A stretch of 64,000 nucleotides of DNA from Casuarius casuarius (lineage: Eukaryota > Chordata > Aves > Casuariiformes > Casuariidae): positions 367,288 to 431,287 of the forward strand of contig PTFA01000277.1 in assembly GCA_003342895.1 (NCBI GenBank). Direction: 5' to 3'. Within the stretch, counting starts at the first letter, position 1. Each line of letters opens with the position of its first letter. A program made the translations under genes and the position numbers. The notes below the pieces were generated by a model, which did no database searches, was not told where the DNA came from, and saw only the letters and a list, made by a program, of their open reading frames with translations. Below, piece by piece: positions 1 through 12,700 of the stretch.

Positions 1-300
1 GGGTGCCGAGCCCAGCCCGGCCCGGCCGCCGCGGGCAGCGCGGCGGGCGAGGGGCAGCGGTAAGGGCGCCCGGGAGCCGCGGCCCGGGAGCCTTTCCCCG
101 GCGGGCGTCGCCCCCTGCACGTGCTTCGCGGCGCCGGGGAGAGCCGTTGCGCGGCGGCCGGCTGAGTGCCCCGGAACCCCCCTGGGGCGGCCGGGGAGCC
201 TCTGTGCCCGGGTCGGCAGACCCGCGTCGCTGCTGCCGCGGAGGCTGAGGTGGTGCGGGGCGGAAACGCAGACAGTCCCGACCCCCCCATCGCAAAGCCG
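1..300. promoter_or_regulatory. SLC25A16: CpG-rich edge of the SLC25A16 promoter island / start of intron 1
   Basis: The first 300 bases are very GC- and CpG-rich, and GC content falls sharply after that. A good donor (GCG then GTAAGG) is at 59-60, but none of the three frames of bases 1-59 encodes the FLAG-type end expected of SLC25A16 exon 1, and the required phase does not fit a recognisable protein. I read this as the downstream half of the promoter CpG island, within or next to intron 1. The donor at 60 could belong to an alternative non-coding first exon. Confidence 0.55.
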
Positions 301-786
301 TGCTGTAACTTCTTAAAAACCGCATTTGTCGTTCCTGTGGAGAGGTGGCTCAGCTCTGTTGCTTGTGAGGTTGTAGGAGGGTGTTTCGTTGTGTTTGAAC
401 CCTGCCGTGCTGCGCCCCGGCTGTGTCTGTCGCTTCCCAGCGGCGGTGCCGGAGGGTCCCGCAGCAGTCAGCCAGCGCGGGTGGCCGCAGGGGGAGAGGA
501 GGGAGTGGGGTGGGAAACCAGAAGTGGCCCTTCCTGAAAACTTCGCTGGGACTGGGACTTCAGCGGCAGAGAGACGTCGTGCTTCTTGATTTTGTAATCA
601 TGTGAAAGTAGTCAGGCTTTAAGGGTTCAGTATTATGTTTTTAATAGCAGATATCTCCTCCTTATTGTTCTTCTTTGATGTTACTAAATGAGTTTCTTCC
701 CACCTGTTCCATTTAAAAGCACGTTAGAAAATCTCTTTATTTATCTGTTGACGTTTAAGAGCTCTTACATTTTTATTCTTGGAAAG

Positions 787-3700
787 GTATTGCAGGATGT
801 TGTGCCAAAACAACTATTGCACCACTGGATCGAGTAAAGATTTTGCTGCAAGCTCATAACCACCATTACAAACATCTAGGTAAGATGGCTGCTGTATATA
901 TCATTTCTGTTTTTAAGTGTAATGTTTATGATTTAGGAATGTTGATTTTTTCAACTAAGTGACTGTATAAAGAAAGGTATTAAGGCAGAAGGTTGTTTCC
1001 AGCTTGTCAGTCTGATGGGCTCTGTGCCATGCTTTGTGAGTGTAAAAACACAAAACAAAAAAAACACGTAAAATGTGTCCAGCCTGTACTGGTAAATTCC
1101 TGTATCGGTGTGTTAGAAATTGAGATGTCAGAATAATCCCTAGTGAGGCAAAGGACCTATGGCTTGGTCCTCCTCTTACTGAAGCAGCAGGTTGGTAATC
1201 ACAGGTTTGAATCTTGGGTCATTTTATATAAAAACTGTCACTGCTGGTAACTCTATTACTGTCCTAACTGCTATGCTAATGCCAGTTTCCAGGAGTTGTG
1301 GAAATTGGTACCTTTCAGAGTTGGTAGCTCTCAAAGAGGGGCTGGCGATCACGAGACCACTGATAGCTGAATCCTGGACGACTCGCGTGCGCTTATATTC
1401 GCAGACAGTAGTGTGACTGATATGAATTGACAATAAAAGTGAATTTGTGCTTAACCTAAGGTGCAGGTGAGCTACGTTTGGCCTCAGTATCGATCCCATC
1501 AAGGTGAGAATATAAGCCTGTAAATACCAGTGCATTCAGAACCATTTCCTGTGTGAGTGTAATAGCGCCCTCTCGTGCATAATATTTGAAATATTTTATA
1601 TCACATGTTTTTAAAGTATGTCACAATATATGTTCAGAAATTCAAGTGTATTACAGTTCCCCCCCCCAAATGATTTTGAGTTGGTTATCTTTAAGAGATT
1701 TTAATTTAGAAATTTGAGATTTTTAACTTAGAAATTGAAGATCATTTATAAAAGGATTTAGGGTGTAGAAATAAATTTTAAAACAAAATTCAAGTGATGT
1801 ATATTCATTTCACTTTACCAAAAAGAGAAACACAAAACACCTGACAGCTCAGTACCACAGTCAGATAAGTATGCGTTCAAATCTGCAGTCTAACAGTTGG
1901 AGGCTGAAATAATAAGTTTGACTAATATTTTAAATCCCTATTTTTTGTTCAGTTTGTATCATGCCATAATTGACATAAAAATTGCATTCTCTGTTGGGGT
2001 GTGAGATACGAATCTGATTATGAGAAATGATTCTGGCTTGAATGCATGTTCCTGCTAGATGTAGGCAAAAAAGAAGACTTTTGTAGGTGGGATGTCTGTA
2101 AGCGCAGAGGCACAATGGTTTAGTTCATCAGAGTCCTCACAGAGTACTCTTACTGCCCTTGCTCTCTGGAGTTCATGACACATGGATCTCAGAGCGTGCA
2201 CTCTAAGAAATAAAAACAATTACTCATCGTTGTAGGGGTAGAGGGGAGAAATTCTAATCACAGCATAAGTATTTTCATGGGTATATAATAAGCATGACAT
2301 ATTTTAAAATAGATTTAATATTGTATTCTTACCACCCCAGAAACTAGTATTTGTTTGATTTAATCTCTAAATGGAAGTTTGTCAACTGTGCTTTTTTTCT
2401 GTATGGAAATAAGATAAATGTGTAAGCCTTTTTCAGATTCAGCTCTTATATCATTGATTAAATGGTTGCATTGGAATGTGGAAACTATTTGACTGCTATA
2501 ATTAAACAAAAGTGCTGTGATAGGTTATTCCATCACTTAAAAAAAATTATTTGAGGATTTGATAGCAATTGTGTATACCTTACAATGTGTTTGTAATAAA
2601 ACTGGAGGTTTGCCCAAACTCTGTGACTTTTGCACCATTTCCCACCTGTTAAAATGGAATAGTGTTGCTTCTTAAAACATGTATTTGGAATAGGAAGCGT
2701 AAGATGTTTAGGTCATAAGTAATGAGAGTCTTAAACTTACTTACTTTACTTTCTTAATTATGGCATTTAATCTCTAATTAAGCATGTAGCAATGATAGAT
2801 AGTTTTGTTATGATTCTAGATTAGAAAAAAATCTTAATTGACTGGAATGCAAGTCAGTGAGTTCCCTTCCTTCTGTTGCTAATGTTAACTTCTGTGGGCA
2901 GATAGTATCATCCGCAATAGTTCTCCTTACAGTCCAGGCAAATTATGGGGCCTGAAATACCTGAATTCATAAGGAGCTTCACAGAATCTGGAAGGCGAGA
3001 AAGCTGATAAAACTTAACCTTAAACCTCTTCCTCCTGTTGATGTTTGGGCCTTGAAAGTAGATTTTTCTACCCTCTGTAGTTGCATGGCCCTAGTTCTTA
3101 GTATACTGTCTTACTGTCAGTAATACTTGCTTGATTTTTATTGTGACTTAAATATCTCTTTTTGTATTGCTGACAGGAGTGTTTTCTACATTGCGTGCCG
3201 TCCCAAAAAAGGAGGGTTACCTTGGGCTATATAAAGGAAACGGGGCAATGATGATTAGAATCTTTCCATACGGTGCAATTCAATTTATGGCATTTGACCA
3301 ATATAAAAAGGTAGTATAGCTTTTTTTTTCTTTTCTTTTTTTGTGGCTACAATGAATACAGGTTCTTTAAATTACCAAATCAAACACTGAAACTTTTGTG
3401 CCCTATTAGCTGCATGTCTTTTTTCAGATTGGTTAATTATACCTGAATCTGCTCATTAAAAACATCAGGGAGACAGTGAAACTCTTTGCAGCATTGCCTA
3501 AGGGGAAAAAAATTCTTACCAATTTTAGTGCTTTTGTATTGCTGTGAATATATACTTTTTTTGTTTTTTAAACAAGATATCCTGGAGTCTGCTGCTAGCC
3601 ATTTTGCTAGAAAGGGAGCCCTTTGTAAATAGAGTAGGAGTAAAGTGTAACCTCTTTGTTTTACTGTGTTGGGACTTATTACTTGATAGCTGGAATAACT

Positions 3701-6700
3701 TACTCAAAACTCAAAAGTCTGGATTTATGACCATCATATTTGACATATCAAATGGCTATGTCACCTTGTAGATAAATTGGCGTGCAGGAGAAAACGCGTA
3801 TTTCAGGGTCTCACAGGCTCTGTGGATTCCTTTCTACTTTCATGCATTTACTCTTATAAGAAATTTCAAATAAATACCTGCAGCATCTTTTGGAGGTTAG
3901 GTGTTAGCATGACCATGTTTTTAAGTGTTACTTATACAAGATCAAAAATATAATTTTACTGTTAGCCATGAGGAATTTCTTGTCTGAAAGGTCAGACATA
4001 GTTCCCATTGAAGTAAATTGCATGATCTTTACTGAAGACAGTGGGACTCAAATTGCAATCCCTTTCTAGAAGAGCAAGTTTCAGAAGACCAATACAACGA
4101 AGTAACTGTAATGAGTTTCATGTGTTCTTCTTAGTGGTGTAATCATAAATGCTGTTGATCAAAACATTATGCTTGTTTTATGTTGTGTCAAGTAAAAGAG
4201 TGCATGCCATGCTTTATAACATAATGATTTATGAATCCACAAATTTCAAGGAACCATTTGACATCATAACTCTTTCTTTTATCTTATAATTGACAACAAA
4301 CATTAAAGATGCTTTGCAGGAGTGTGTAAAAGAGGAAAAACACAGTTCTCATAGAAGGAAGATAGGAAATTATCATCTTTATAGTGGAAATTGCTTCTTA
4401 AAATTTCTCAGTTATTTGCTATAAGTCTGGAACTTCTAACTTCCTTCCAGGACTGAGATTTAGGAATTTTATTTATTTAGGAATATAGGAAGTTTATTCT
4501 ATCAAATACTCGTCCAGTCTGGCACACGCTCTCTCGGCTTTTTCTTTTTTTTTCTTCCCCTTTTAATCTGGCTAAGCATATGGTCTTGAAGATATCTTTA
4601 CAGGAATAAGTTTCACATGCTGTGTGTGGGGAAAATAGTTTCCTCTTCTCACTTTCAAACATGTCACTTTTCAACTTTGCTCAGTGTCCTTTGCTCTCTA
4701 TCATGCAGGAAGGATAGTATTCAGTTTGCCTTGTTTGACGCACATTAAAGATAACTAAATAAATAGTTAATGTGGCTTCTTAAGTAAATAGTACTAAGAC
4801 TTTCAACTAGTCGTTCTGTTTTATTAGTAGCAATTTTAGTACTTAGGTGTTGTTAATAAAAAATTGTTAATAACAAATTTTCAGGAAATTCTTTTAACGA
4901 TAATTAAGTGCTCTGGTTTGAATTTGTAGTTTTGTAAACTTCTTAGAAACAGCTACAGGGTTTGCATCAATATGCTAGTAAACTGTGTACTTTCCTATAT
5001 TTTCTGATATGACTATTGTAAATACAATAAATTGTATTGTTTTGATATTTCATAGGTAATAAAGAAGCAACTTGGGATTTCAGGGCATATACATCAATTA
5101 ATGGCTGGATCTATGGCAGGTATAGTTTTGCATTTGCATTTCAGACATCCCTTTTGCTGAAAAGTTGATGTGTGTTTAGAAGATGATTTAATGTGTTTTT
5201 ATGTCAAACTGTGCTGTAAACTTTTATTAAGAAAAAAGGATAGTAAATGTTTTAATATAATGAATAGTTGCTTAATTGAAAACAATTGTCTAAAAGTATT
5301 CTTTAAAGCATATTAAATTCAAACATTGAATTCTGTGCTATGTTGTCAAGCATAGTTATTACAGTGTTTATTATGATTTAGAAAAAGAAAAATCCAGTGT
5401 CATTAAGATAAAACATAAAAGCGAAAGTTTTAGCAGAATTGGCTCATCAGCCTGTTTGCTATTGCAACCAGGTTGAATATAAGCCCAGAGAAATAGAGAA
5501 CTGTAGCTGCTTAAATGGTGGGTTCTTTGGATTTCCCTGAAATGTCTAGACTTGCAACATACAATGTAGGATTATCATGATAGTCTTTAAAGCATGCGTG
5601 TGAACATCATGTGTCAATTAGTGAAACAGCAGTAGAATAAACTACTTTTAAACTGTCAGTATAAAATATGATTATACATACCTATTTTCCTCTTGCCAGT
5701 TACTTGGCCAATAGTAACTAAGGAAAAATAGGGGAAGGTAAGTAACAGTGGACTGAGTTTTAATCAGAGGTTCTTTGTGTGTTTTTTACCATTTAAAACA
5801 GGCTTAATACTGTCTATTGGCAGTCCTTATATAGTTACAACATGAAGGTTAATATGTATTCTTTTCTGAAATAAAAATACAGTGGATTATTAATACTATC
5901 TTTAGTTAAACTAGAAAGACCTCATGAAAGTACTGTGGTTTTGCATGCCATCAGAAAGAAGGGAAAGAGAATGAAAAGAAACTATTCAAAAATCCTAAAA
6001 TATAGTAAATCCACTTGGTAAGATACGTTCCAGAACTTGGCTGGCTTTCTGTCTGAAAGAAGTGGAAAAAATGCGCATATATATATTTTGTTCTGCCTTT
6101 TAAGTGCACTAAAGAATGCTTTTTATTTTTTCCAAAAGCTGCTTATTATTTTTTTCAGGAGCCTTCTCAGAGAGCAGGAACCACAGATGTGAGGCACTGT
6201 ATAAACATTAAATACCAATGTAATTCCACCAGTGTTGGACATGGTGGAATTCTTTGTGTAGCTAAATTGGAAGCATTTGTCATCATTTTTAAGCACCTTA
6301 CTGGTTGAGTCTTCTGCATAGTTAGGGTAACGGAAATAAATTTAATATATGGTACTATCTGGAGAGCACAATCAACTGCAATGCTTAGTGTGGTGCATTT
6401 AAGTACAATACAAAGGAAGTTTCCGGTGTGGAGAACCCCAAAACTAAGTACATAAGCTAGTGTATTATACAAGTGTATTAATAGTATGATGTTTTGGAAT
6501 CTTATTATTTGTTTACTAGGTGACGTTAACTGCTTTTGGGGGGTCTTAATTAGATAAATGTTAAGGGGAGAGGGTTTATATTGAGGATAGTAAGAGGAAG
6601 GAGGCACCAAGGAAGAGCATAGAGTTTGGAATATGATACAGAGATTCTCTCAAATTGCAAATATGAGAAAAGACCCTTAGAGGAACTGTTAATATTCCTA

Positions 6701-9700
6701 GCTGTAGCTCCTCTGGCTTAGTCTCTTTCTGCCTCCACTAAGGGGTATTCTTCTGCTGCTTCCACATTAAATAGCTGCAGGAGAGATGCACCCTCGTGTT
6801 GGTGGAGAGGGGTCTTCACAGTTTCTTGGAACCCAATATTATGCAGATGAAGATGGGTAGCCCTTGTTTGCCTTTCCCTTTTGTTCCCTCTCTGTCATCC
6901 AGCCACACAGCCATCTGCATTCACTTCAGTGTATGCTATTGATACTTAAATCATGCTTATGCCGGAGTTTCCAACATTGCTAACACTCAAAAGACCTGAA
7001 TCAGCTTCAAAATGGTGGGAAACTTTTGAATATCTTCTGCAACAGATAAACAGGATCAAAGGCATATCCACAGTGAAGAGAAAAGCAGTGAGGGTGGGGG
7101 CAGTGGAGTGAGAGAAAAGAAAAACCTATTGTAATGCATATATTTAAGGAGGCCAAGTTAAAGTTACTGTGGAAACTTTAACTCTGAATTTCCTGAGCCT
7201 TGTGTGATTCAAATTTCAGTTGTAACACCTCATTAACAGATAAATGCCTTATAACTTCCTTTAAGGAAAGACAGCTGGGGGAGAGGAAAAATCATAGATA
7301 TTAGTGTGGTTTAGGAAACCAAATGATCAAACAACACCTGCATATATTATTTCTTACAGGACAATTTTGAAAATAAAAGCCTTTTTTGAGTTTTCTTATT
7401 GAAAAGAAATATGAATTAAAACACAGAAACATGTGTTTTCTTATCTGCACTTGATTAACTCAAAAGCAGCCACAAAAGAGCAGAAATTATCAGAATAAAC
7501 TTGCATTCCTTGAAACAAATACAGAAGGCACTTTTTTGTAGCTAATAGCAATTGGTAAATAGCATGGATTTAGGAGGATACTGCTGTCTCATTTGTAAAT
7601 AAGACATAATTAACACTTATCTAATTGAGTAAACATATTATAAAAGAATCTGTGCTGTTTATTTATTTAGCTGCAATTCAGAAAGAAGTACAATTACATT
7701 TTACAGGTCTAGAAATATTAAGACCTGTAAACTTTCCAGTTCTTTACCTTGCCTATTTTTTTCCCATCATCAGCTATTTATCTCTATGCATAGTTTTTGA
7801 AGTGTTTTTTTTTTTTGGCAGATGCCTCCTTGATAAATTAATCTACTTTGTTATATTAGTGAAGGAGCACATCCCCTGCAGTTGAAGGCTGTGGCCTGTG
7901 CTCGTTTTTGGGATGCTATACCTCTGAATCATCTGGTAGTTCTAATTTGATCTAGGTCAGTTGTGAACAAGTTACCTAGAGCACAATATAGAAATCAGAA
8001 AAACTTGTGTATCTGGCTGATATGTTTGTACCTGATTTTTGTAAAAAAATATTTCACTTGTACCTTCTCTTGCTGTAGCAATTGTTTATTTTTGTTTTCA
8101 AAGAAAGCCGATGACTAAGAATGGAAGAATAGTGAGGAAACTGGAAGATGAGATAGATGCCCATACAGCTAGTCTCATTAATAACTCCCAGCGCTTGGGA
8201 AGCAATTAAAAGACATACTGATAATTCCATTCCCATTGGGCTTCATTTACACTTAGTCTGTGTGAACCAGTATCTTGTTCTAAGAGTGCTCAAAGATGCT
8301 TGAGGAAAACATGACAAGTGAAAAATGATCTTTCTGTGACTTCAGTGTGGTAGGGACTTATGAGTCAGCATTTGCAACAAAAAGTTCTGCTGTATTAGAA
8401 GTGGTTCCTTTGAGAGAAAAAAACCAACAACATTGCCGTATTCTTTCAGGTCACATGCTGGAAATTGCAGTATATGTCTCTTAGCTGGAGATAGATTTTT
8501 CAATTCTGTCATGTTTAACCAGCCATGGGAGAGATTTTTGGCCCAACTCCAGTTAGCTGAAAGAGACTTTGCTTCCTCAAGACAGGGGATCAGCCTTAAG
8601 ATGTTGTGGTCTGAGCTCTGACAAATCGTAATATTTAGGGAGTAGAAATGAGATTAGTGTTTCTGTAGGCTCTCCCACTGGCTTTCACTGTCAAAAAGCT
8701 GGCCTCCGTTCCTCCTGGAAAAGATATTGTTCCTTCTGAGCTCAGAGGAAATCTTGATCCCTCCCAATGTACGTTTTGCTCAGATGAGCAGTAAGAAATA
8801 AGAGCAATATGCCTGTCCCAGCTCCTTCAAGAAAACATTTTCTGGCTCACAGTAGCTTTATTGAGCTGCTAATGCTAGAAATCTTGTTTTTTCAGAATTC
8901 ATGGCTAGAGGATTTTAATATAAAATAAAAATTATATATAAAAAAAAATCTGTTCAAAGCCTTATTACAGATTTTTTTTTTTCAGTCTCATCATTTTTTT
9001 TCCTTTTTTTTTTCCCTCCAATTCAAAGTGCTATTTTTGGGCTTAGTGTTGATTACTTAGTACAGTCACCAAACTCTTGTTGGTTTATTTGCTAGTCTTT
9101 GTTCAGAGAGTATTCCTGGATAGTTATCAGTGCATGATTGGTAAGAGCAGGGAAAAAGTTGTTTGTTTTCTGAAGTAGGATGACTTTCCTGTGAACTCTG
9201 TAAAAGCTCCCCCAACTCGTGTTTCAAAACTGCTTGAATTAACCCATTTTGCAATATTTCTGAACATCTCAGGCAATTTGTTGGGAAAAGGCTGCAGTTT
9301 GTGAGGGATTGCATTTAATAATGTAGTTCAGTGGAAACGGTCCTAGAATTGCTTTGGTATTTTGCAGCTTCTAACTTTAGAACCCTATGGGTGAAACTGC
9401 ATCAGAAATCAACTGCAGATGTCTGCTTTTCAGAGGCATAGTCCAAAATCCCTGAAAGAGATGTTTTTCTCTTCTAAAATAAAAGTTACTGGTAGGATAT
9501 TCGAGAAGGCAACAATCTTTACTCTTAATTGACAGCTGACCAATGTCAGCTTTTTTGGATATCTTGTTCATGCTATGAATTCTTTCCCCATCTAATCCTG
9601 ATATTTCTGTCTGATCATTCAGCTTATTAATTTTTTTTCTCTCCAAACATAAAAGTTACAGAGAACTTTGCTGGAGCTGTGCCCCCCCCCCACTTTTCTT

Positions 9701-12700
9701 TTGGCTTTCTGGGAAAGGTGGGAAATGATGTACATACAAAACCAGGTATCAGTAAGAGAGTATTCAAGCTTAAGAGGAAGTGCCAGTTTCCTGCCAGTGT
9801 GCAAAAGTGTGCGCATCCTCTGTAGGACCAGTTTTTAAAGGTGGTGTTTAGCTAAAGCAGAGTGGTTTGGGGGGAATGGAATATGAATTACAAATGTTTT
9901 TGCTCCTCCTTTTTTCTTCTTTTCCCAGGATTTTTTTTAATGTCAATGGTATACTATGAGAAAACAAGCTCTCTTTTTAGTAAACAGTTTTAACTCCCCC
10001 CCACATCATTTGTCAATGATCTGAGCAGTTTACCTCAAAGGCTAGCATTAGGAGAGAACTTATTATTCAGGTAACTGTATTACAGGAGTTGTTCTTTATA
10101 TGGGAGTTTCATTTGTGATCTGTTTACAAAATTACAAGCTGGTCAGCATCTAAACAGTTTTGAAGTAGCTCATAACTGGATGAATCCTAAGATATGTGTT
10201 TCCTAGCAGCTTGTGAAATCTGTAAATAGCTTTCTTTGGTCAGAAACTTAAAACAGAAGTGGTGGTGTAGCATGAACTGTAAAAATGCAGTAATTCTTGG
10301 TCAGATCCTTTGGGCCTTAGCTATAGGCAAGATACCTTGCAGAACAGTGGCTTCATATGAAGCTGCATGTATATTTAGGAGCTGCAGAATCTGGTTCTGT
10401 TTATCTATCTTTATGATTCAGAGTTAAAGTGTGAAATTTGACAGTTTGGGATTTGTTTGTTTAAACTCAGTATTCATTAGTGGGATCCTGACTTTATCTT
10501 AAATGTCATCAGAATGTATCTGGTATTTTCAGATGCCGTAGATATATACATGTATCCACATCCAGTAATCACATATTCAAATTCTGACACAACTTTTTGG
10601 AATTAACCATGTAAATGTGGTGATTTGACCTTTTAGATATGATAGGATTAAGTTTTATGGCCACAAGACTGAAGCACTTGAGTGGTCTGATGCTTATGAG
10701 CCATGGACTTAAAAGGACTGTTCATGTGAATGCAGTTAGGCCTATGAATTTTTGGAGAATCAAAGCTTAGGTGTGCAGCTTCAGCGTACACCAAGTGTAA
10801 ACATAAATCCTGTGTGTGTTGCTGAAGCTAGACTTCCTATGTGCTGATTATAAGTGATTTTTTAAAATGTTTCATTAACAAAATAATTTGTATACATTGT
10901 TATATTTACTGCCACGAAAGGAAATTCTGTTTTTCAAAATAATCCTAGAACCAGATAAGGTGTAGGTGAGTTTTGTTTGCTTGTTTTGTTTTTGTTTTTA
11001 ATAAAGGTATTACAGCAGTGATTTGTACTTACCCTCTTGATATGGTTAGAGTTCGTCTGGCGTTCCAAGTAAAAGGGGAACACAAGTACATGGGAATTAT
11101 CCATGCATTCAAGATGATTTACACAAAGGTATTTTTTTTTAATCTTCAGTCCTGTCAAAGCAAAATGTGCTCTTTAAATAATGTTGCACAGCATTGAAAA
11201 TAGTGAGTTGGTGGAAAATTCACACATGACTTCATTGTGTGTGCACTGAACTTTTTAATGTAAAAAATTACCTGGACGCTTTGCTGCTAAGAATTAGCTC
11301 AGACTGGAAGTGGGAAGTCAAAAACAAACAGCAGAGAAAAGTTTGTTTTCAAGAACAAGTAGTAATGACACCAAAAAATATGGGGAGGAGGGATGTGTGT
11401 AATTCAGAAACATCTCCTAGGTTCTGATTTTGAATGTATGTTTTTCTCCTTGTTAATTTTTTTTCCCCTTCTTTATCCTTTGGAGCCAGGCAGTCCTCCC
11501 CTCAGTTCTTCAGGCACAAGAAATTCAACTTGATTTATAGCTCCTTGTTGCTAGATGATGCTAGTCAGATTGCTGTTGTGTGAATCTGTATGAACAGCTG
11601 TAAAATTTGTTGTTTGTTATATTTCTTGCCACAAATTTGCTTGTATTTTTCTTTCAAAGGAAGGTGGTTTTCCTGGATTCTACAGAGGTCTGACGCCAAC
11701 TGTTGTAGGAATGGCTCCATATGCGGGTAAGTTAAAAACGGAACATGCCGATCCTTCGGCAGCTATGCTAAATTTGCATAGTACATTTGCGCACTTAGGC
11801 TTCTGTTAAAATGAAGTATTCAGTTTTTCCTAAGACTGAGTGGAGGGAAAGGCAATGAGAAGCATTTGCAACTCTTTAATCTTACTCTAGAAATGATTAA
11901 TTGCGTTAAAGCATCTTAAACAGGCAAAATCCAGCTTTTCTGGGACTTGGAGCTGAGAGGGACAGAGGTAAAGTGGTGATTCCCTTTCTGTTCTGCTTCC
12001 CAGTTTTCCCACAAGAATAGGGTCCCTTTCTGTGAGAGGCCAAGAGTCCCCATAGATGGAGACTGGAGCCTCTGTATTGGCTCCATCTCCTGGTTACTTC
12101 TGTGTAAGTACTCAAACTAACATTGCTGACATGGGATGGAGGAGCATCTGAACTGCCTACCTGAACTACTCTCTTATTTAAAAGATAAGAAATGTTTTAT
12201 TAATTTCTTCAGTTAAGTAGATCTTAGCAATTGCTCTTAACAGCAATCCAGTGGTTTAGAAACCACAGTCTAGCTTATTTGAAGAGTTCTCTTAACATTA
12301 ACTATGAATGTCAATTCATTTGTACAGAAGTTACTATAGAAGTACAAAGCATTGTATGTCTATTCTATTTTTTGTGCTTAAGAAAAACATCTAATAGAAA
12401 TGGAAAATAATTTCATTTTGTAAATGCAACTTTGTGTTTATAATGATACATACATCAACAAAGAGTTTGTTGTTTTGTGAAAGTCTATATAAAATTAAAT
12501 TTCCTTTTAGGTTTTTCATTTTTTACCTTTGGTACCTTAAAGAGCATTGGACTTGCTCAAGCACCTAACTTGCTTGGACGGCCTTCATTAGATAATCCTG
12601 ATGTCTTAGTTTTGAAAACACATGTAAATCTGCTGTGTGGTGGCATAGCTGGAGCGATAGCTCAGACGATATCGTAAGTTTGGAGTGTTGTTTGTTTTTG

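Noticed and set aside
1..59. Bases 1-59 as SLC25A16 coding exon 1
   Set aside because: A donor is present at 60, but no frame encodes the expected YWLRSFLAG-type end, and the phase-compatible frame is Arg/Ala/Pro-rich.
6167..6610. 147-codon minus-strand open frame in SLC25A16 intron 4
   Set aside because: No homology, no CpG promoter, and an AT-rich composition like the surrounding intron. Probably a chance frame.
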